From Acidobacteriota bacterium (GTDB taxonomy: Bacteria; Actinomycetota; Acidimicrobiia; Spongiisociales; UBA5794), in the NCBI GenBank assembly GCA_022562055.1, contig JADFQA010000017.1, positions 1 to 63,336 of the forward strand: 63,336 nucleotides of DNA. The letters are read 5' to 3'. How positions within the stretch are numbered: the stretch's first letter is position 1; each line of letters opens with the position of its first letter. This document shows positions 25,400-33,414 of this stretch, piece by piece. Under the pieces are notes generated by a model. The model had not been told where the DNA came from. It saw only the letters and a list, made by a program, of their open reading frames with translations, and made no database searches. The translations under genes and the position numbers were made by a program.

Positions 25400-26023
25400 G
25401 GGCCGACCGCTACGTCGACCGTCAACGTAGCCGAGTAGGTACCCGTGCACGTTTCGGCCAGGATTCGTGAGTTCAAGGCCGGGGGTGAGGTCGTACACGC
25501 CATTTCCGTCTCCCGTTGCTGCAGATGCGATCTTGAGGGGTGTGCCACCCAGGGACACAAACGCGGTCTGGGTGGACACCGGTCCGTTCGTGTCGCCCGA
25601 CACAACAACAATGTCCGCATCCAACAGCCGGGAGGCTACATTCGAGACTGCAATGGTTCTTGATCCGGTGACGAACTCTGTCGATGCCACGGTGAGATTC
25701 CAGCCCCCGGTTTCGCCGTTGGCGTTGACCCGCCATGCGCTGGTGGACCCGGAAACCAATTGGGATGTGCCGTCCAGAGTCACGGAGGAGAAGGTTACGG
25801 CCGCAGTGGTCACGACGAGTGCCCGCGCTTGGACAACGTGTGCGAGCATTGCAAGCAAGAGTATTGCTGTATATACGCCTGCTCGACTAAGAGATTTTCT
25901 CCCGGAGATCGGAAGGGCTCCAGATGGCCTCCCGGAGATCGGAAGGGTTCCAGATGGCACCGCTCGGTACGGCTGGTAACCCAGCCGCCGCGTCCCTTCA
26001 TCCGCATGTTGCACATCCTCCAC
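25396..26023 (-). pseudogene. WxL-domain surface protein paralogue with C-terminal frameshift
   Basis: From GTG 26023 the frame encodes an unusual N-terminus with a 10-residue tandem repeat, a membrane/signal segment (VYTAILLLAMLAHVVQA) and a WxL-type beta domain: VTFSSVTLDGTSQLVSG and TGGWNLTVASTEF (the W-x-L motif). Near 25455-25467 the reading frame departs; a one-base correction gives ELTNP-AETCTGTYSATLTVDVAVGP and a stop at 25396, matching the C-terminus of the intact neighbour (AETYVGSGTYTATITV). Without correction the frame runs on into the DUF916 gene as a false fusion. Confidence 0.72.
25899..25958 (+). repeat. 30-base tandem duplication with one mismatch
   Basis: Two adjacent 30-base units (25899-25928, 25929-25958) differ at a single base. 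They lie in the N-terminal coding part of the frameshifted WxL gene and encode a ten-residue repeat, PSG(T/A)LPISGR. The unit has no dyad symmetry of note. Confidence 0.9.
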
Positions 26024-26131
26024 GACCGGCTCCGTGTGTTGGTGTCGTAACCGTCGTTCGGGCCTGTTTCGGGCCGCTGTGAATTCGATCGGTCCGAACC
26101 ATTCTCGGGAACGGTCGGCTAATTCAATAGG

Positions 26132-26707
26132 TTAGGACCCAGTGCCCGCCGTGACCGTGATTGTCGCTGTGTAGGTTCCGCTACCGACGTATGTCTCTGC
26201 GGCAACGTCAAGCTCGAAGTCGGGCGCCATCGTGTAGGTACCCATTCCCGTGTCTGCAGCTATCGAGGTGAACTTCAGCGTTGAGACGCCTGTGGTCGGG
26301 ATCGTGGTCAACGCCGTTACCGACGACGTCGGCTGGGTGTTACCCGCGGTCACGCCAATTTTGGCATCCAACAATTGGATTCTGAACTCTTGGCCGACCA
26401 CGGATATGTCGATCGTTCGCAGCGGAGATCCTCCGTCGGTGAAGTCGGTCGAGTCGATCGTTAGGTTCCAACCTGCGCCGGTACCGCGACTGTCTTGCGC
26501 TGACAAGCTGTTTGATCCTGAAGCTGATGTCGATATCTGATCGGTACCATCGAGAGTGACTGAACTCAACGGCACATCGGCCACAGTTGCGGAAAGCGTT
26601 CCGCCTGACACCGTTACAGTTGCGGTTTCCGCGTACGCCAGGCCAGCGGTAACGATCACCAGGCTCAGCGCGGCGAAAGTCGCTCCGATTCTACGTTTTG
26701 TATTCAC
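26132..26707 (-). CDS. WxL-domain cell-surface protein
   Basis: The 191-residue protein starts at GTG 26707, seven bases after a GGAGG site, with a Sec signal (IGATFAALSLVIVTAGLAYA). The mature part is a beta-rich WxL domain: GGTLSATVADVPLSSVTLDG, GAGWNLTIDSTDF and a final AETYVGSGTYTATITVTAGTGS. WxL domains attach non-covalently to peptidoglycan and partner with DUF916 proteins, which are encoded just downstream in damaged form. It is the first and only intact gene of this surface locus. In-frame codons up to 26761 exist but lack support. Confidence 0.85.
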   Translation of the reverse strand: MNTKRRIGATFAALSLVIVTAGLAYAETATVTVSGGTLSATVADVPLSSVTLDGTDQISTSASGSNSLSAQDSRGTGAGWNLTIDSTDFTDGGSPLRTIDISVVGQEFRIQLLDAKIGVTAGNTQPTSSVTALTTIPTTGVSTLKFTSIAADTGMGTYTMAPDFELDVAAETYVGSGTYTATITVTAGTGS

Positions 26708-26910
26708 AACAGCCTCCGGTCGCGTTGTGGCTTCCACCCCCGTGGTGCCCGTGTCGGCCACAACCGCTGCAGCTTTACGACATGGTCTTGGGACTATCGC
26801 TTGGAGTTGTCGATTGGGGAGCCCTCACCAGGCCATCTGGCACCGCACCACAGCGGGGTAGTGGCACTGGCGATATAGCTTCCCCCGAGCGGAGTCCGGC
26901 AGATAGCGTG

Positions 26911-27207
26911 TCAGCGGGGTGGCGTTTCGGGAAGCCCGAACGCGGCGAAAAGCGCAGTATCGTCGAACCCGCAGATCGAAGATATTTTCGACCCACTAAC
27001 CGTAAGAACCATGATGCCGTGGGGCCGGTGGCTCTGCGATGAGTCGAGGTAGTCAGCAAAGGCTGGCTGCCCATTCGCTCTGGTGGCGATCAGTGGTAGT
27101 GCCCCGATGTCTCCTTCAGGGTGCAACGAAGCGAAGAAGTCGGTGACGTCTTTGCGTCCCTCCCACTGCAAAGTTCGGCCGGGTGGATATCGGATCCGGA
27201 CATCGAG
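26911..27207 (-). pseudogene. Truncated SnoaL/NTF2-like C-terminal domain (ECF sigma factor type)
   Basis: The open frame encodes DVRIRYPPGRTLQWEGR, FFASLHPEGDIGALPLIATRANGQPAFADYL, HGIMVLTVSGSKISSICGF and FAAFGLPETPP, which is the ligand-binding-like C-terminal domain of large ECF sigma factors of the SigG/SigJ type. No start codon other than TTG 27171 falls in range and a TGA at 27208-27210 closes the frame upstream, so the sigma region 2 and 4 domains are missing. It is probably a relic; a free-standing SnoaL-like protein is a weaker alternative. Confidence 0.6.
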
Positions 27208-27236
27208 TCAGGAACGCGATGTTATGTTGCCTGGAC

Positions 27237-27875
27237 CTACCTACTGCTAATGACCAAATTGAACAGGCCGGCTTCGTTTGTGTTGGAATCGGATCGATAG
27301 AACTGTGCGAGGTCGGGTGCCCCGTCGTTGTCCGCGATCTTCTCGAAGCGAAGACGGAACTGGACGCTGTCTCGACTCTGTGCCACTGCCTCGCTCACGG
27401 ATTTCGTCACGTCGCACTCGAGGGTTGTGCTGCCGGTCACTCGACATGCGGTTGCCTCTGCGTCGGCGGAGAGGTCGAACAACTGCGGCCCGAACTCGGA
27501 GTAAGTTATCGGCTCAATCAGCAGTGATCCGAGATCTTCAAAAGGCGCTCCGGCGGTGCTCAACACGTCGGATCTGACTATCGCCGAGACCACGTTGATG
27601 CCTTCGGGCAGTGCGAAGGTCAAGAACGTTTGCACACCGTCACCTTCGGGGAACGACGGGTTGAGGTTGTCGCCTACGAAGAGGCCTGTGCCGGTGCCGG
27701 CAAATCCGATGGGCGTGTGGCCTTCGAGTGTTCCCCCTTGGTTTGCGATGCTGAGGGTTCCAGAAGCTGTGGGGCTGGGTACCGAATCTCCTGTGGTAGT
27801 GGTTGCGGTTGTATTTCCACACGCGGCAGCGACCAGCATGAGGCCGATGATCATGCGGCTCTTAACGTACGCCAT
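27237..27875 (-). CDS. Secreted lipoprotein paired with a metzincin
   Basis: The 212-residue protein has a lipoprotein signal (MIIGLMLVAAACG), a Thr/Ser-rich linker and a beta-rich domain of about 150 residues: FLTFALPEGINVVSAIVRSDVLS and TTLECDVTKSVSEAVAQSRDSVQFRLRFEK. The latter has the flavour of a CBM-like or DNRLRE-type jelly-roll seen in exported proteins, but I do not assign a family. Its start overlaps the metalloprotease stop region by 14 bases, so the two are translationally coupled; it may be a substrate, inhibitor or anchoring partner. Confidence 0.7.
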   Translation of the reverse strand: MAYVKSRMIIGLMLVAAACGNTTATTTTGDSVPSPTASGTLSIANQGGTLEGHTPIGFAGTGTGLFVGDNLNPSFPEGDGVQTFLTFALPEGINVVSAIVRSDVLSTAGAPFEDLGSLLIEPITYSEFGPQLFDLSADAEATACRVTGSTTLECDVTKSVSEAVAQSRDSVQFRLRFEKIADNDGAPDLAQFYRSDSNTNEAGLFNLVISSR

Positions 27876-28491
27876 CGAGGATCCCTTCTGCAGCGTAGCG
27901 GGCGACTGATTGTTCAAGCACCGTGAGATCGGTTCCATTCGTGCCACCAAACATGAGCCTCATCGAGTCGTCGAGCACATGATGCAATCCGAAGATATGG
28001 CCCACTTCGTGGCTGCTCACGCGTTCATCGTTGACGGACGGTTCGTCGATGACGAAGAAGATTCGCGAGCCGACAGGTGTTACCCCGTTTGCTCTGCCAA
28101 CGCTGCGGACATAGAACCCGTTGATACTGGCCGGGTCCGGGACAGCGATTGCTCCGATGGCCGCGGCATTGAGAAAGGGAGATGTGTCGCCTGCGGCAAG
28201 TGAGTTGAGCACGTCGCCTGGGACGCTAATCCGAGTGACGGTCTCCACGGAGAGTTCGATCCCCGCTTGACTCCAAATGGTGTTCATCCGGTTGGCGATT
28301 TCTGCGACTTCGGCTACCTGGCGTTGCGACGAGAGGGGGGATTCGGCGTCGCTATTCGCATCGTCGACAATGTATAGAGACATCGAAACGATGATGGGCT
28401 TGTAATCGGTGGCCCGTTCCTCGGTGATTGCTGCGGCACCCGTCGAGCTGCATGCGGCCGCGACGAGAGCGAAGGAAACAAGAAAGCGCAT
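27862..28491 (-). CDS. Lipoprotein metalloprotease of the metzincin type
   Basis: The 209-residue protein has a lipoprotein signal (FLVSFALVAAAC, Cys14) and the full extended zinc motif HEVGHIFGLHH (His161, Glu162, His165, His171), followed by a Met-turn candidate in DSMRLMFGG. This matches the metzincin clan (matrixin- or archaemetzincin-like), and the N-terminal strands VSMSLYIVDD with IANRMNTIWSQAGIEL are typical of small matrixin-like secreted proteases. It would act outside the membrane. It overlaps the following lipoprotein gene. ATG 28491 is chosen because the signal peptide starts there. Confidence 0.85.
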   Translation of the reverse strand: MRFLVSFALVAAACSSTGAAAITEERATDYKPIIVSMSLYIVDDANSDAESPLSSQRQVAEVAEIANRMNTIWSQAGIELSVETVTRISVPGDVLNSLAAGDTSPFLNAAAIGAIAVPDPASINGFYVRSVGRANGVTPVGSRIFFVIDEPSVNDERVSSHEVGHIFGLHHVLDDSMRLMFGGTNGTDLTVLEQSVARYAAEGILDGVR

Positions 28492-28698
28492 CTCACTGCA
28501 ACACCCCACCGGCCGCCGCCATTTCGTGTTAGGCGAACCGGTACCAAAGTCGGAGCTGTTGCAACGATCTTTCGAACGTGGAATGACTAAGTAGCTGAAG
28601 GTTGGTCTCAGGTCGACCGCTAGAGCCTATCAGTCCGGCAGTGCGATTCGTTTGTGCAGCACCATGGATTCGGCGTGTATTGAAGCAAGGAACGGCTG

Positions 28699-29412
28699 AT
28701 GTCCGAGAGATCGAACATGTTGAAAACAATCCCACGCTTAGGTTCCATGCCACTGCTGGTCAAGGTTTTTGTCACCGGGACTGCCGTTATGGCATTCTTG
28801 GCTCTGTTGGGTTTTGTCGTCAATCCCGACTGGGATCTCGTCAAGGTTGGCGAAGAAAACAACATTCCAACCTGGTTCTCTTCAGTGCAACTTTTTGCCA
28901 TTGGTGCTGTGTTGTCGATAATTGTGGTTCGCGACGCCTCGCCAAAAAGACCGTTGACATGGACGATATCTGTCGTACCAGGGTTGTTCGTGCTGTTGTC
29001 GCTCGACGAGGTCGCCATGTTTCACGAGCGTCTTGGCGATTGGCTTAGAGGGAGCACCGACGTTGGGTCTGGGGTGCTGAGCGGTCCGTGGGTCCTCATC
29101 TTTGTTCCGGTAATCGGGTTGCTTACCGTCGCCGCCGCAATCGTGTTCCGGCCATATCTCCGAGGTCGGAGTGACGTCGTTGCACTCGCCATTGTCGGAT
29201 TCGCAATGTTGGGATTCTCGGCTGTCGGGCTTGAGCTAGCCGGAAACTTTCCCGCAAGCGGATCGCTGCTCCAGAAGCTGCTCATCTTCGCCGAGGAAAT
29301 CGGTGAGATGCTCGCCGCGAACATGATTCTGTGGTCGGCGGTGCTCGTGGTGCAGCACGAAGGCATCCGCATCGACCTAGGGAGCCGCCGTTCCCTGCAG
29401 CGGGTGTCGTAG
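28699..29412 (+). CDS. Uncharacterised polytopic membrane protein
   Basis: The 237-residue protein has about six hydrophobic helices. Conserved-looking charged residues sit at helix edges: EENNIPTWFSSVQL after helix 1, LSLDEVAMFHERLGDWL in the middle and FAEEIGEMLAANMILW before the last helix. Regularly placed Glu and His like this suggest an enzyme or transporter active site in the membrane, but I do not recognise the family. ATG 28699 follows AAGGAA. It is monocistronic and divergent from the metzincin operon. Confidence 0.7.
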   Translation: MSERSNMLKTIPRLGSMPLLVKVFVTGTAVMAFLALLGFVVNPDWDLVKVGEENNIPTWFSSVQLFAIGAVLSIIVVRDASPKRPLTWTISVVPGLFVLLSLDEVAMFHERLGDWLRGSTDVGSGVLSGPWVLIFVPVIGLLTVAAAIVFRPYLRGRSDVVALAIVGFAMLGFSAVGLELAGNFPASGSLLQKLLIFAEEIGEMLAANMILWSAVLVVQHEGIRIDLGSRRSLQRVS

Positions 29413-29819
29413 GGCATTCTTTTTGCGTTTCGGGCTGAGGACGGTAGGAGGTTGTCGGCGCAGTTGAGGGTTCCTCCGGTCGCTGCGTCCCCACTTTCGT
29501 TGCGGCGGCCCGCTTCGGGCGTACAGCCATAGTTCAGCGGTCAGGTTGTAGTGGGGACAATGGATCTTGGCGCGTCATCCGGGATATGAGCGGGTCCGTT
29601 GCTTGCAAACACGCCACCGGGTGACAAGGATCGCCTCGACTAGCAAGACAATCGGCGCATGCCTCCGTGCTGATCAGAACACATTCTTTTCTTGGATGAG
29701 CTCTGCCGCAGCAGGCGGCGGTGGTTATTGCTTCGGCCCATGTCGCGACCTTCGTAGCCGTCCGTGTAGTAGCTGGTGTCTGTTGCGGCAGGGGATTGCT
29801 CAGTGTGGCTGTGGGGACG
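29413..29819. other. 407-base gap without a recognisable gene
   Basis: This stretch lies between the end of the membrane-protein gene (plus) and the end of the TetR gene (minus). Short frames exist on both strands but show no homology, signal peptide or ribosome binding site. I see no strong hairpin or repeat in it. Confidence 0.6.
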
Positions 29820-30518
29820 TTAGAGGTCGAGAGTCTTGCTCGCCAGGGTCAGCATCTGGTCGAAGTACGCCTCGTTGTCCGCAATGACGTTGTTGAAGTG
29901 GCCGAAGATTTCGAAACTAATGGTGCCCAGAATCTGAATCCATGCTGCGAGGCCCAGCGTGAAGAGCGACGGAGGGACTGTCGCGGCGTATTCTCTTGCG
30001 AGCTTTGTAAAATCAATCTCGAGCGATTCGCCTAGGTCGGGTTGGTTGACGCCAGCCTCGGGCTCCGAACTCTTGGCACTCTGAAGGATTGCGAGTAGTC
30101 GTCTGGTAACCCGCGTTGCCGGCACGATCGTGTCTTCTGGTGCTTTGTAGCCTGGGACAGGGGTGCCGTAGATGAGGGCGTACTCGTGGGGGTTGGCGAG
30201 GGCCCAGTTGCGCACGGCGTGACCGATCGTCTTGAAGCGCAACCCGAAGTCGTCGCGAGCGACCTTTGCCTCCGCCTTTTCGGCCGCAGCGCCAAGGGCG
30301 TTGTATGCATCGATGATCAACGCGGTGATGAGCGCTTCCCTGCTCGGAAAATATCGGTAGATAGCGGATGACGACATTTCTAAATCGCGGGTGATAGCTC
30401 TCACAGACAGCGATGCAGCGCCCACTTCCGCGAGTTGACGGCGAGCGGCAACCAGGATCTCTCGTGTCATTTCGGCGCGGACTCTCGCCCTTGCTGTTTG
30501 AGTGGCGTTTGGTGGCAT
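29820..30518 (-). CDS. TetR-family transcriptional regulator
   Basis: The 232-residue protein has an N-terminal TetR helix-turn-helix (about 19-65: ILVAARRQLAEVGAASLSVRAITRDLEMSSSAIYRYFPSREAL) and a C-terminal ligand domain with WALANPHEYALIYGTPVPGYKAP, typical of the TetR_C_13 type in actinobacteria. It is divergent from the epimerase-like gene, with two near-identical palindromes between them. It therefore probably represses that gene, and possibly itself, until it binds a small molecule. ATG 30518 is used. Confidence 0.92.
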   Translation of the reverse strand: MPPNATQTARARVRAEMTREILVAARRQLAEVGAASLSVRAITRDLEMSSSAIYRYFPSREALITALIIDAYNALGAAAEKAEAKVARDDFGLRFKTIGHAVRNWALANPHEYALIYGTPVPGYKAPEDTIVPATRVTRRLLAILQSAKSSEPEAGVNQPDLGESLEIDFTKLAREYAATVPPSLFTLGLAAWIQILGTISFEIFGHFNNVIADNEAYFDQMLTLASKTLDL

Positions 30519-30559
30519 GGTCCCATTGTGGCGGATAACGAGAGCGGTGGCAAGAAACG

Positions 30560-30614
30560 AGAGCAGTGCTCTTGCGAAACTGCGAGCACCGTGTCATACT
30601 GTGAGCAGTGCTCT
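30560..30614. promoter_or_regulatory. Duplicated TetR operator between the regulator and epimerase genes
   Basis: AGAGCAGTGCTCT (30560-30572) is a perfect 6-1-6 palindrome, and TGAGCAGTGCTCT (30602-30614) repeats it with one outer mismatch. Their centres are 42 bases apart, four helical turns. A half-site (GCGAGCA) lies between, and a possible -10 (CATACT) sits just before the second copy, 32 bases upstream of the epimerase start. The arrangement fits cooperative TetR repression. Confidence 0.7.
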
Positions 30615-30645
30615 CGCAGGGAGATCACTTTTTAGGAGGAAATTC

Positions 30646-31572
30646 ATGGGGACACACGTTGTTGTCGGTGCCGGGCCTACCGGTGCTGGGACTGCCCGCA
30701 AGCTCGCTGACATGGGGCATGAAGTGGTTGTTGTAACCCGATCGGGTACAGAGATCAACCACTCCGAGATCAAGGCTAGGGCTATCGATGCCAACGACGC
30801 CGCGGCCCTGGCGGGTGTTGCTGACGACATCGAAGCCATATACAACTGCGCGAATCCTCCGTACTACGCATGGAGTGCGCAGTGGCCGCCGCTGGCGCAG
30901 TCTTTGTTGAGCACCGCCGAGCAGCACGACGCCGTTTTGGTAACGATGAGCAACCTTTACGGGTACGGACCTGTCAGCGAGCCGATGAGGGAATCCCATC
31001 CGTTAGCGGCTACGTATGCCAAGGGGCAGGTGCGGGCGCAGATGTGGCGCGATGCGCTTGCAGCCCACGACGCTGGGCGAGTCCGCGTGACCGAGGCGCG
31101 AGCTTCCGACTTCTTTGGGCCGGGTGTTGGACAATCGGCACACATGGGGTCCCGCATGGTCGATCGGGCGCTTGCCGGCAAGCCGGTTGCCGTAGTCGGA
31201 AATCCTGATGCCATACACAGTTGGACCGCAATGGACGACACAACAACCTTGTTGGCGCGGCTCGGCACCGACGGGCAGGCCTGGGGGCGGGCATGGCACG
31301 TTCCATCCGCACCACCAATGTCGCAGCGCGAGTTCATCCACCTTCTCTGCGAGGTCGCCGGTATCGATCCTGTCAAGGTCCGTGGCCGAACATCGTTCGA
31401 ACTCTGGATTGCAGGCGTTTTTTCAAAGACCATCCGTGAGGTGGGCGATGTGCTCTACCAGTTGGAGAGTCCCTTCGTTATTGACTCTTCCGCCGCCACC
31501 AAGACTTTCGGACTCCAGGCAACGCCGACCAGAGACGTCCTGTCTGAAGTTGTCGCGTTGGCTAAAAGGTAG
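30646..31572 (+). CDS. NAD(P)-binding epimerase/dehydratase-like protein
   Basis: The 308-residue protein opens with a Rossmann motif GAGPTGAGTARKLADMGH and continues as an extended/atypical SDR: an IYNCANPPYYAW region, SNLYGYGPVSEPM, where the usual YxxxK tyrosine is not obvious, and a DFFGPGVG segment. These proteins are annotated as NAD-dependent epimerases but several relatives are simple reductases. The start has an ideal AGGAGG site. It is under the predicted control of the divergent TetR gene, suggesting an inducible detoxifying or catabolic role. Confidence 0.85.
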   Translation: MGTHVVVGAGPTGAGTARKLADMGHEVVVVTRSGTEINHSEIKARAIDANDAAALAGVADDIEAIYNCANPPYYAWSAQWPPLAQSLLSTAEQHDAVLVTMSNLYGYGPVSEPMRESHPLAATYAKGQVRAQMWRDALAAHDAGRVRVTEARASDFFGPGVGQSAHMGSRMVDRALAGKPVAVVGNPDAIHSWTAMDDTTTLLARLGTDGQAWGRAWHVPSAPPMSQREFIHLLCEVAGIDPVKVRGRTSFELWIAGVFSKTIREVGDVLYQLESPFVIDSSAATKTFGLQATPTRDVLSEVVALAKR

Positions 31573-31646
31573 TTTGGCGTTGCGTCGTCGTCGCGCAACA
31601 CTGCAAGGTGCGGGACAACGTTAATCGTGTCAGCTTGGAGGATTCG

Positions 31647-32129
31647 GTGTCTGAGATCGAGATTCGCAAGGCCACCCCGGATGACGCGGCCCTGCTCCTT
31701 CGGTTCATAAAGGAGTTGGCCGTCTTCGAAAAGGCCGCGAGCGAGGTGGTTGCCGACGTTGCGGCCATCAGGGATTCGTTGTTCGGCTCTGATTCCAACG
31801 CTTCGGGTCTGATCTGTCTCCTTGATGGAACACCGATCGGCTTTGCGGTCTACTTCTATAACTACTCGACGTGGCTCGGGAAACGCGGGCTGTTCTTAGA
31901 AGACCTGTTTGTCGAGCCGCGGCACCGAGGCAGTGGTGCAGGCAAGGCGCTACTGAAACAGCTTGCTGTGATCGCTGTCGACGAGGGTTGTGATCGATTC
32001 GAATGGAACGTTTTGAAGTGGAACGAACCCGCAATTCAGTTCTATGAGTCGATAGGCGCGCTACCGCAAAACGAATGGGTCGGCTACCGGCTTAGTGGTG
32101 ATGCGTTGATAACACTCGCCGGTTCGTAG
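31647..32129 (+). CDS. GNAT acetyltransferase, diamine/polyamine-type
   Basis: The 160-residue protein has a single GNAT domain with FLEDLFVEPRHRGSGAGKALL as the acetyl-CoA loop and YNYSTWLGKRGLF and WNEPAIQFYESIGA as in spermidine/spermine or thialysine N-acetyltransferases. The substrate is inferred from this family resemblance only. GTG 31647 with GGAGG seven bases upstream is clearly better than the frame start at 31608. It lies 74 bases after the epimerase gene. Confidence 0.88.
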   Translation: MSEIEIRKATPDDAALLLRFIKELAVFEKAASEVVADVAAIRDSLFGSDSNASGLICLLDGTPIGFAVYFYNYSTWLGKRGLFLEDLFVEPRHRGSGAGKALLKQLAVIAVDEGCDRFEWNVLKWNEPAIQFYESIGALPQNEWVGYRLSGDALITLAGS

Positions 32130-32158
32130 TCAAACCGGCTCGATCCGCTTTCGCGGTC

Positions 32159-32269
32159 TCGACCGAGGCGCAAAGGTGGTCTACACTCACACCGTAATTC
32201 AGTAACTACCCCTGTTCCCGGAAAGTCTGGAAACCTGTCGCCCGAGGGTGACTGTCCGAAGGAGGAAAC
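32159..32269 (+). promoter_or_regulatory. rpsF operon promoter and leader
   Basis: TCGACC (32159-32164), a 17-base spacer and TACACT (32182-32187) form a plausible housekeeping promoter. The leader contains a GTCGCC-CGAG-GGTGAC hairpin (32237-32252) and ends in GAAGGAGGAAAC before the TTG start. Many bacteria regulate this operon by S6:S18 binding to a leader structure; the hairpin is a candidate but I cannot match the full motif. Confidence 0.5.
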
Positions 32270-32557
32270 TTGCGTACATACGAGTTGATGGTCATCCATC
32301 GACCTGCGACGAGCGAAGATGACGTCCGCAGCCACATCGAAGAAGTCAACAAGGCGATTGCCGACGGTGGCACTCTTACGACGACCGACTTTTGGGGGAA
32401 GCGGCGTTTCGCCTACGAGATTGAGAAGGTCAGCGAGGGCTTTTACTCGGTCTTTGAGTTCGAGGGCGACAACGACTTGTTGGACTCCCTGAACCGTTCT
32501 CTGACTCTGCGCGATGCAGTGATGCGTCACAAGATCGTGCGCACCGACGAGGACTAG
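32270..32557 (+). CDS. rpsF: 30S ribosomal protein S6
   Basis: The 95-residue protein begins RTYELMVIHRP and contains WGKRRFAYEIEKVSEGFYSVF and the SLTLRDAVMRHKIVR C-terminus, all diagnostic of S6, which binds S18 on the 30S platform. The start is TTG, supported by a strong GGAGG and by the S6 N-terminus itself. It heads the conserved rpsF-ssb-rpsR-rplI-dnaB cluster. Confidence 0.97.
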   Translation: MRTYELMVIHRPATSEDDVRSHIEEVNKAIADGGTLTTTDFWGKRRFAYEIEKVSEGFYSVFEFEGDNDLLDSLNRSLTLRDAVMRHKIVRTDED

Positions 32558-32656
32558 GAACTCCAAACGTGTCACACCCCGGTCGCATAGTGGTGTTTGT
32601 GCGGGTCTCAAATACCCAGTCCGCCGAGAGGGCAAGAAGAGAGAAGCGAGAGCAGT

Positions 32657-33124
32657 ATGAGTGGTAATAGCGTAACCCTGGTTGGCAATCTGGTCGATGA
32701 TCCAGAACTTCGATTCACCCCATCGGGTGCAGCGATGGCAAAGATTCGTTTCGCCGTCAACCGTCGATACCAGGTCAATGGCGAATGGCAGGAGCAGACG
32801 AGTTTTTTCACCGGAACCTGTTGGCGAGAGATGGCTGAGAACGCCGCGGAGTCTCTCACCAAGGGCGCCCGGGTGATTGTGTCCGGGCGCCTTGAGCAGC
32901 GCACCTGGGAGACCCAAGACGGTGACAAACGATCTGTTGTCGAGATCCAAATCGACGAGATCGGCCCGTCACTCCGCTGGGCAACCGCGAGTGTCACTCG
33001 AACCCAGCGCCAGGGCGGCGGGGACTATGGCGGAGGCGGTGGTGGCGGCAATGTCACTACACCGTCCATGCCGGCGGCTCCGGTTGTAAAAAATGACTTC
33101 GGGCCGGATGAAGCCCCGTTCTAA
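32657..33124 (+). CDS. ssb: Single-stranded DNA-binding protein
   Basis: The 155-residue protein has an OB-fold (about 1-110: [52 protein letters not shown]), a Gly-rich linker, and a C-terminal acidic tip DFGPDEAPF that recruits repair and replication partners. ATG 32657 matches the family start. Its place between rpsF and rpsR is conserved across bacteria. The tip ends APF rather than the commoner IPF, a minor variation. Confidence 0.97.
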   Translation: MSGNSVTLVGNLVDDPELRFTPSGAAMAKIRFAVNRRYQVNGEWQEQTSFFTGTCWREMAENAAESLTKGARVIVSGRLEQRTWETQDGDKRSVVEIQIDEIGPSLRWATASVTRTQRQGGGDYGGGGGGGNVTTPSMPAAPVVKNDFGPDEAPF

Positions 33125-33144
33125 GAACTCAATAGGAGGACCAT

Positions 33145-33414
33145 ATGGCCCCGCGTAGCCGTAACAACAAACGTCGTCGCCCTTCGGCGGCTGACGGTCG
33201 GCGAAGAAAAAAGGCGTGTCCGTTCTGCAAGGACACCAGCCTGAAAATCGACTACAAAGAGACTGCGCTCCTGCGCAAGTTCATGTCCGACCGAGGCAAG
33301 ATCAGGGCGCGTCGTGTCACCGGTCTGTGCGCAATCCACCAGCGCCGGGTAGCCAACGCGATCAAGAATGCTCGTGAGATGGCTCTGCTTCCATACACCC
33401 AGGTGCGCCAGTAA
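33145..33414 (+). CDS. rpsR: 30S ribosomal protein S18, zinc-binding form
   Basis: The 89-residue protein has the S18 core [24 protein letters not shown] and [23 protein letters not shown]. It carries CPFC and a further Cys and His (LCAIH), the C+ form that binds zinc. Actinobacteria often keep a second, C-minus S18 for zinc starvation elsewhere. An AGGAGG site precedes the ATG, and the stop shares one base with rplI. Confidence 0.97.
   Translation: MAPRSRNNKRRRPSAADGRRRKKACPFCKDTSLKIDYKETALLRKFMSDRGKIRARRVTGLCAIHQRRVANAIKNAREMALLPYTQVRQ

Noticed and set aside
25899-25958. The tandem unit contains GAGATCGGAAGGGC, close to a common sequencing-adapter start.
   Set aside because: It differs from the adapter within 11 bases, is embedded in a coherent reading frame and occurs as an exact tandem, so contamination is not needed to explain it.
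24776-26023. An apparent fusion of a WxL protein to a DUF916 protein.
   Set aside because: The joining stretch matches neither family; a frameshift near 25460 and a second signal peptide at ATG 25399 show two genes.
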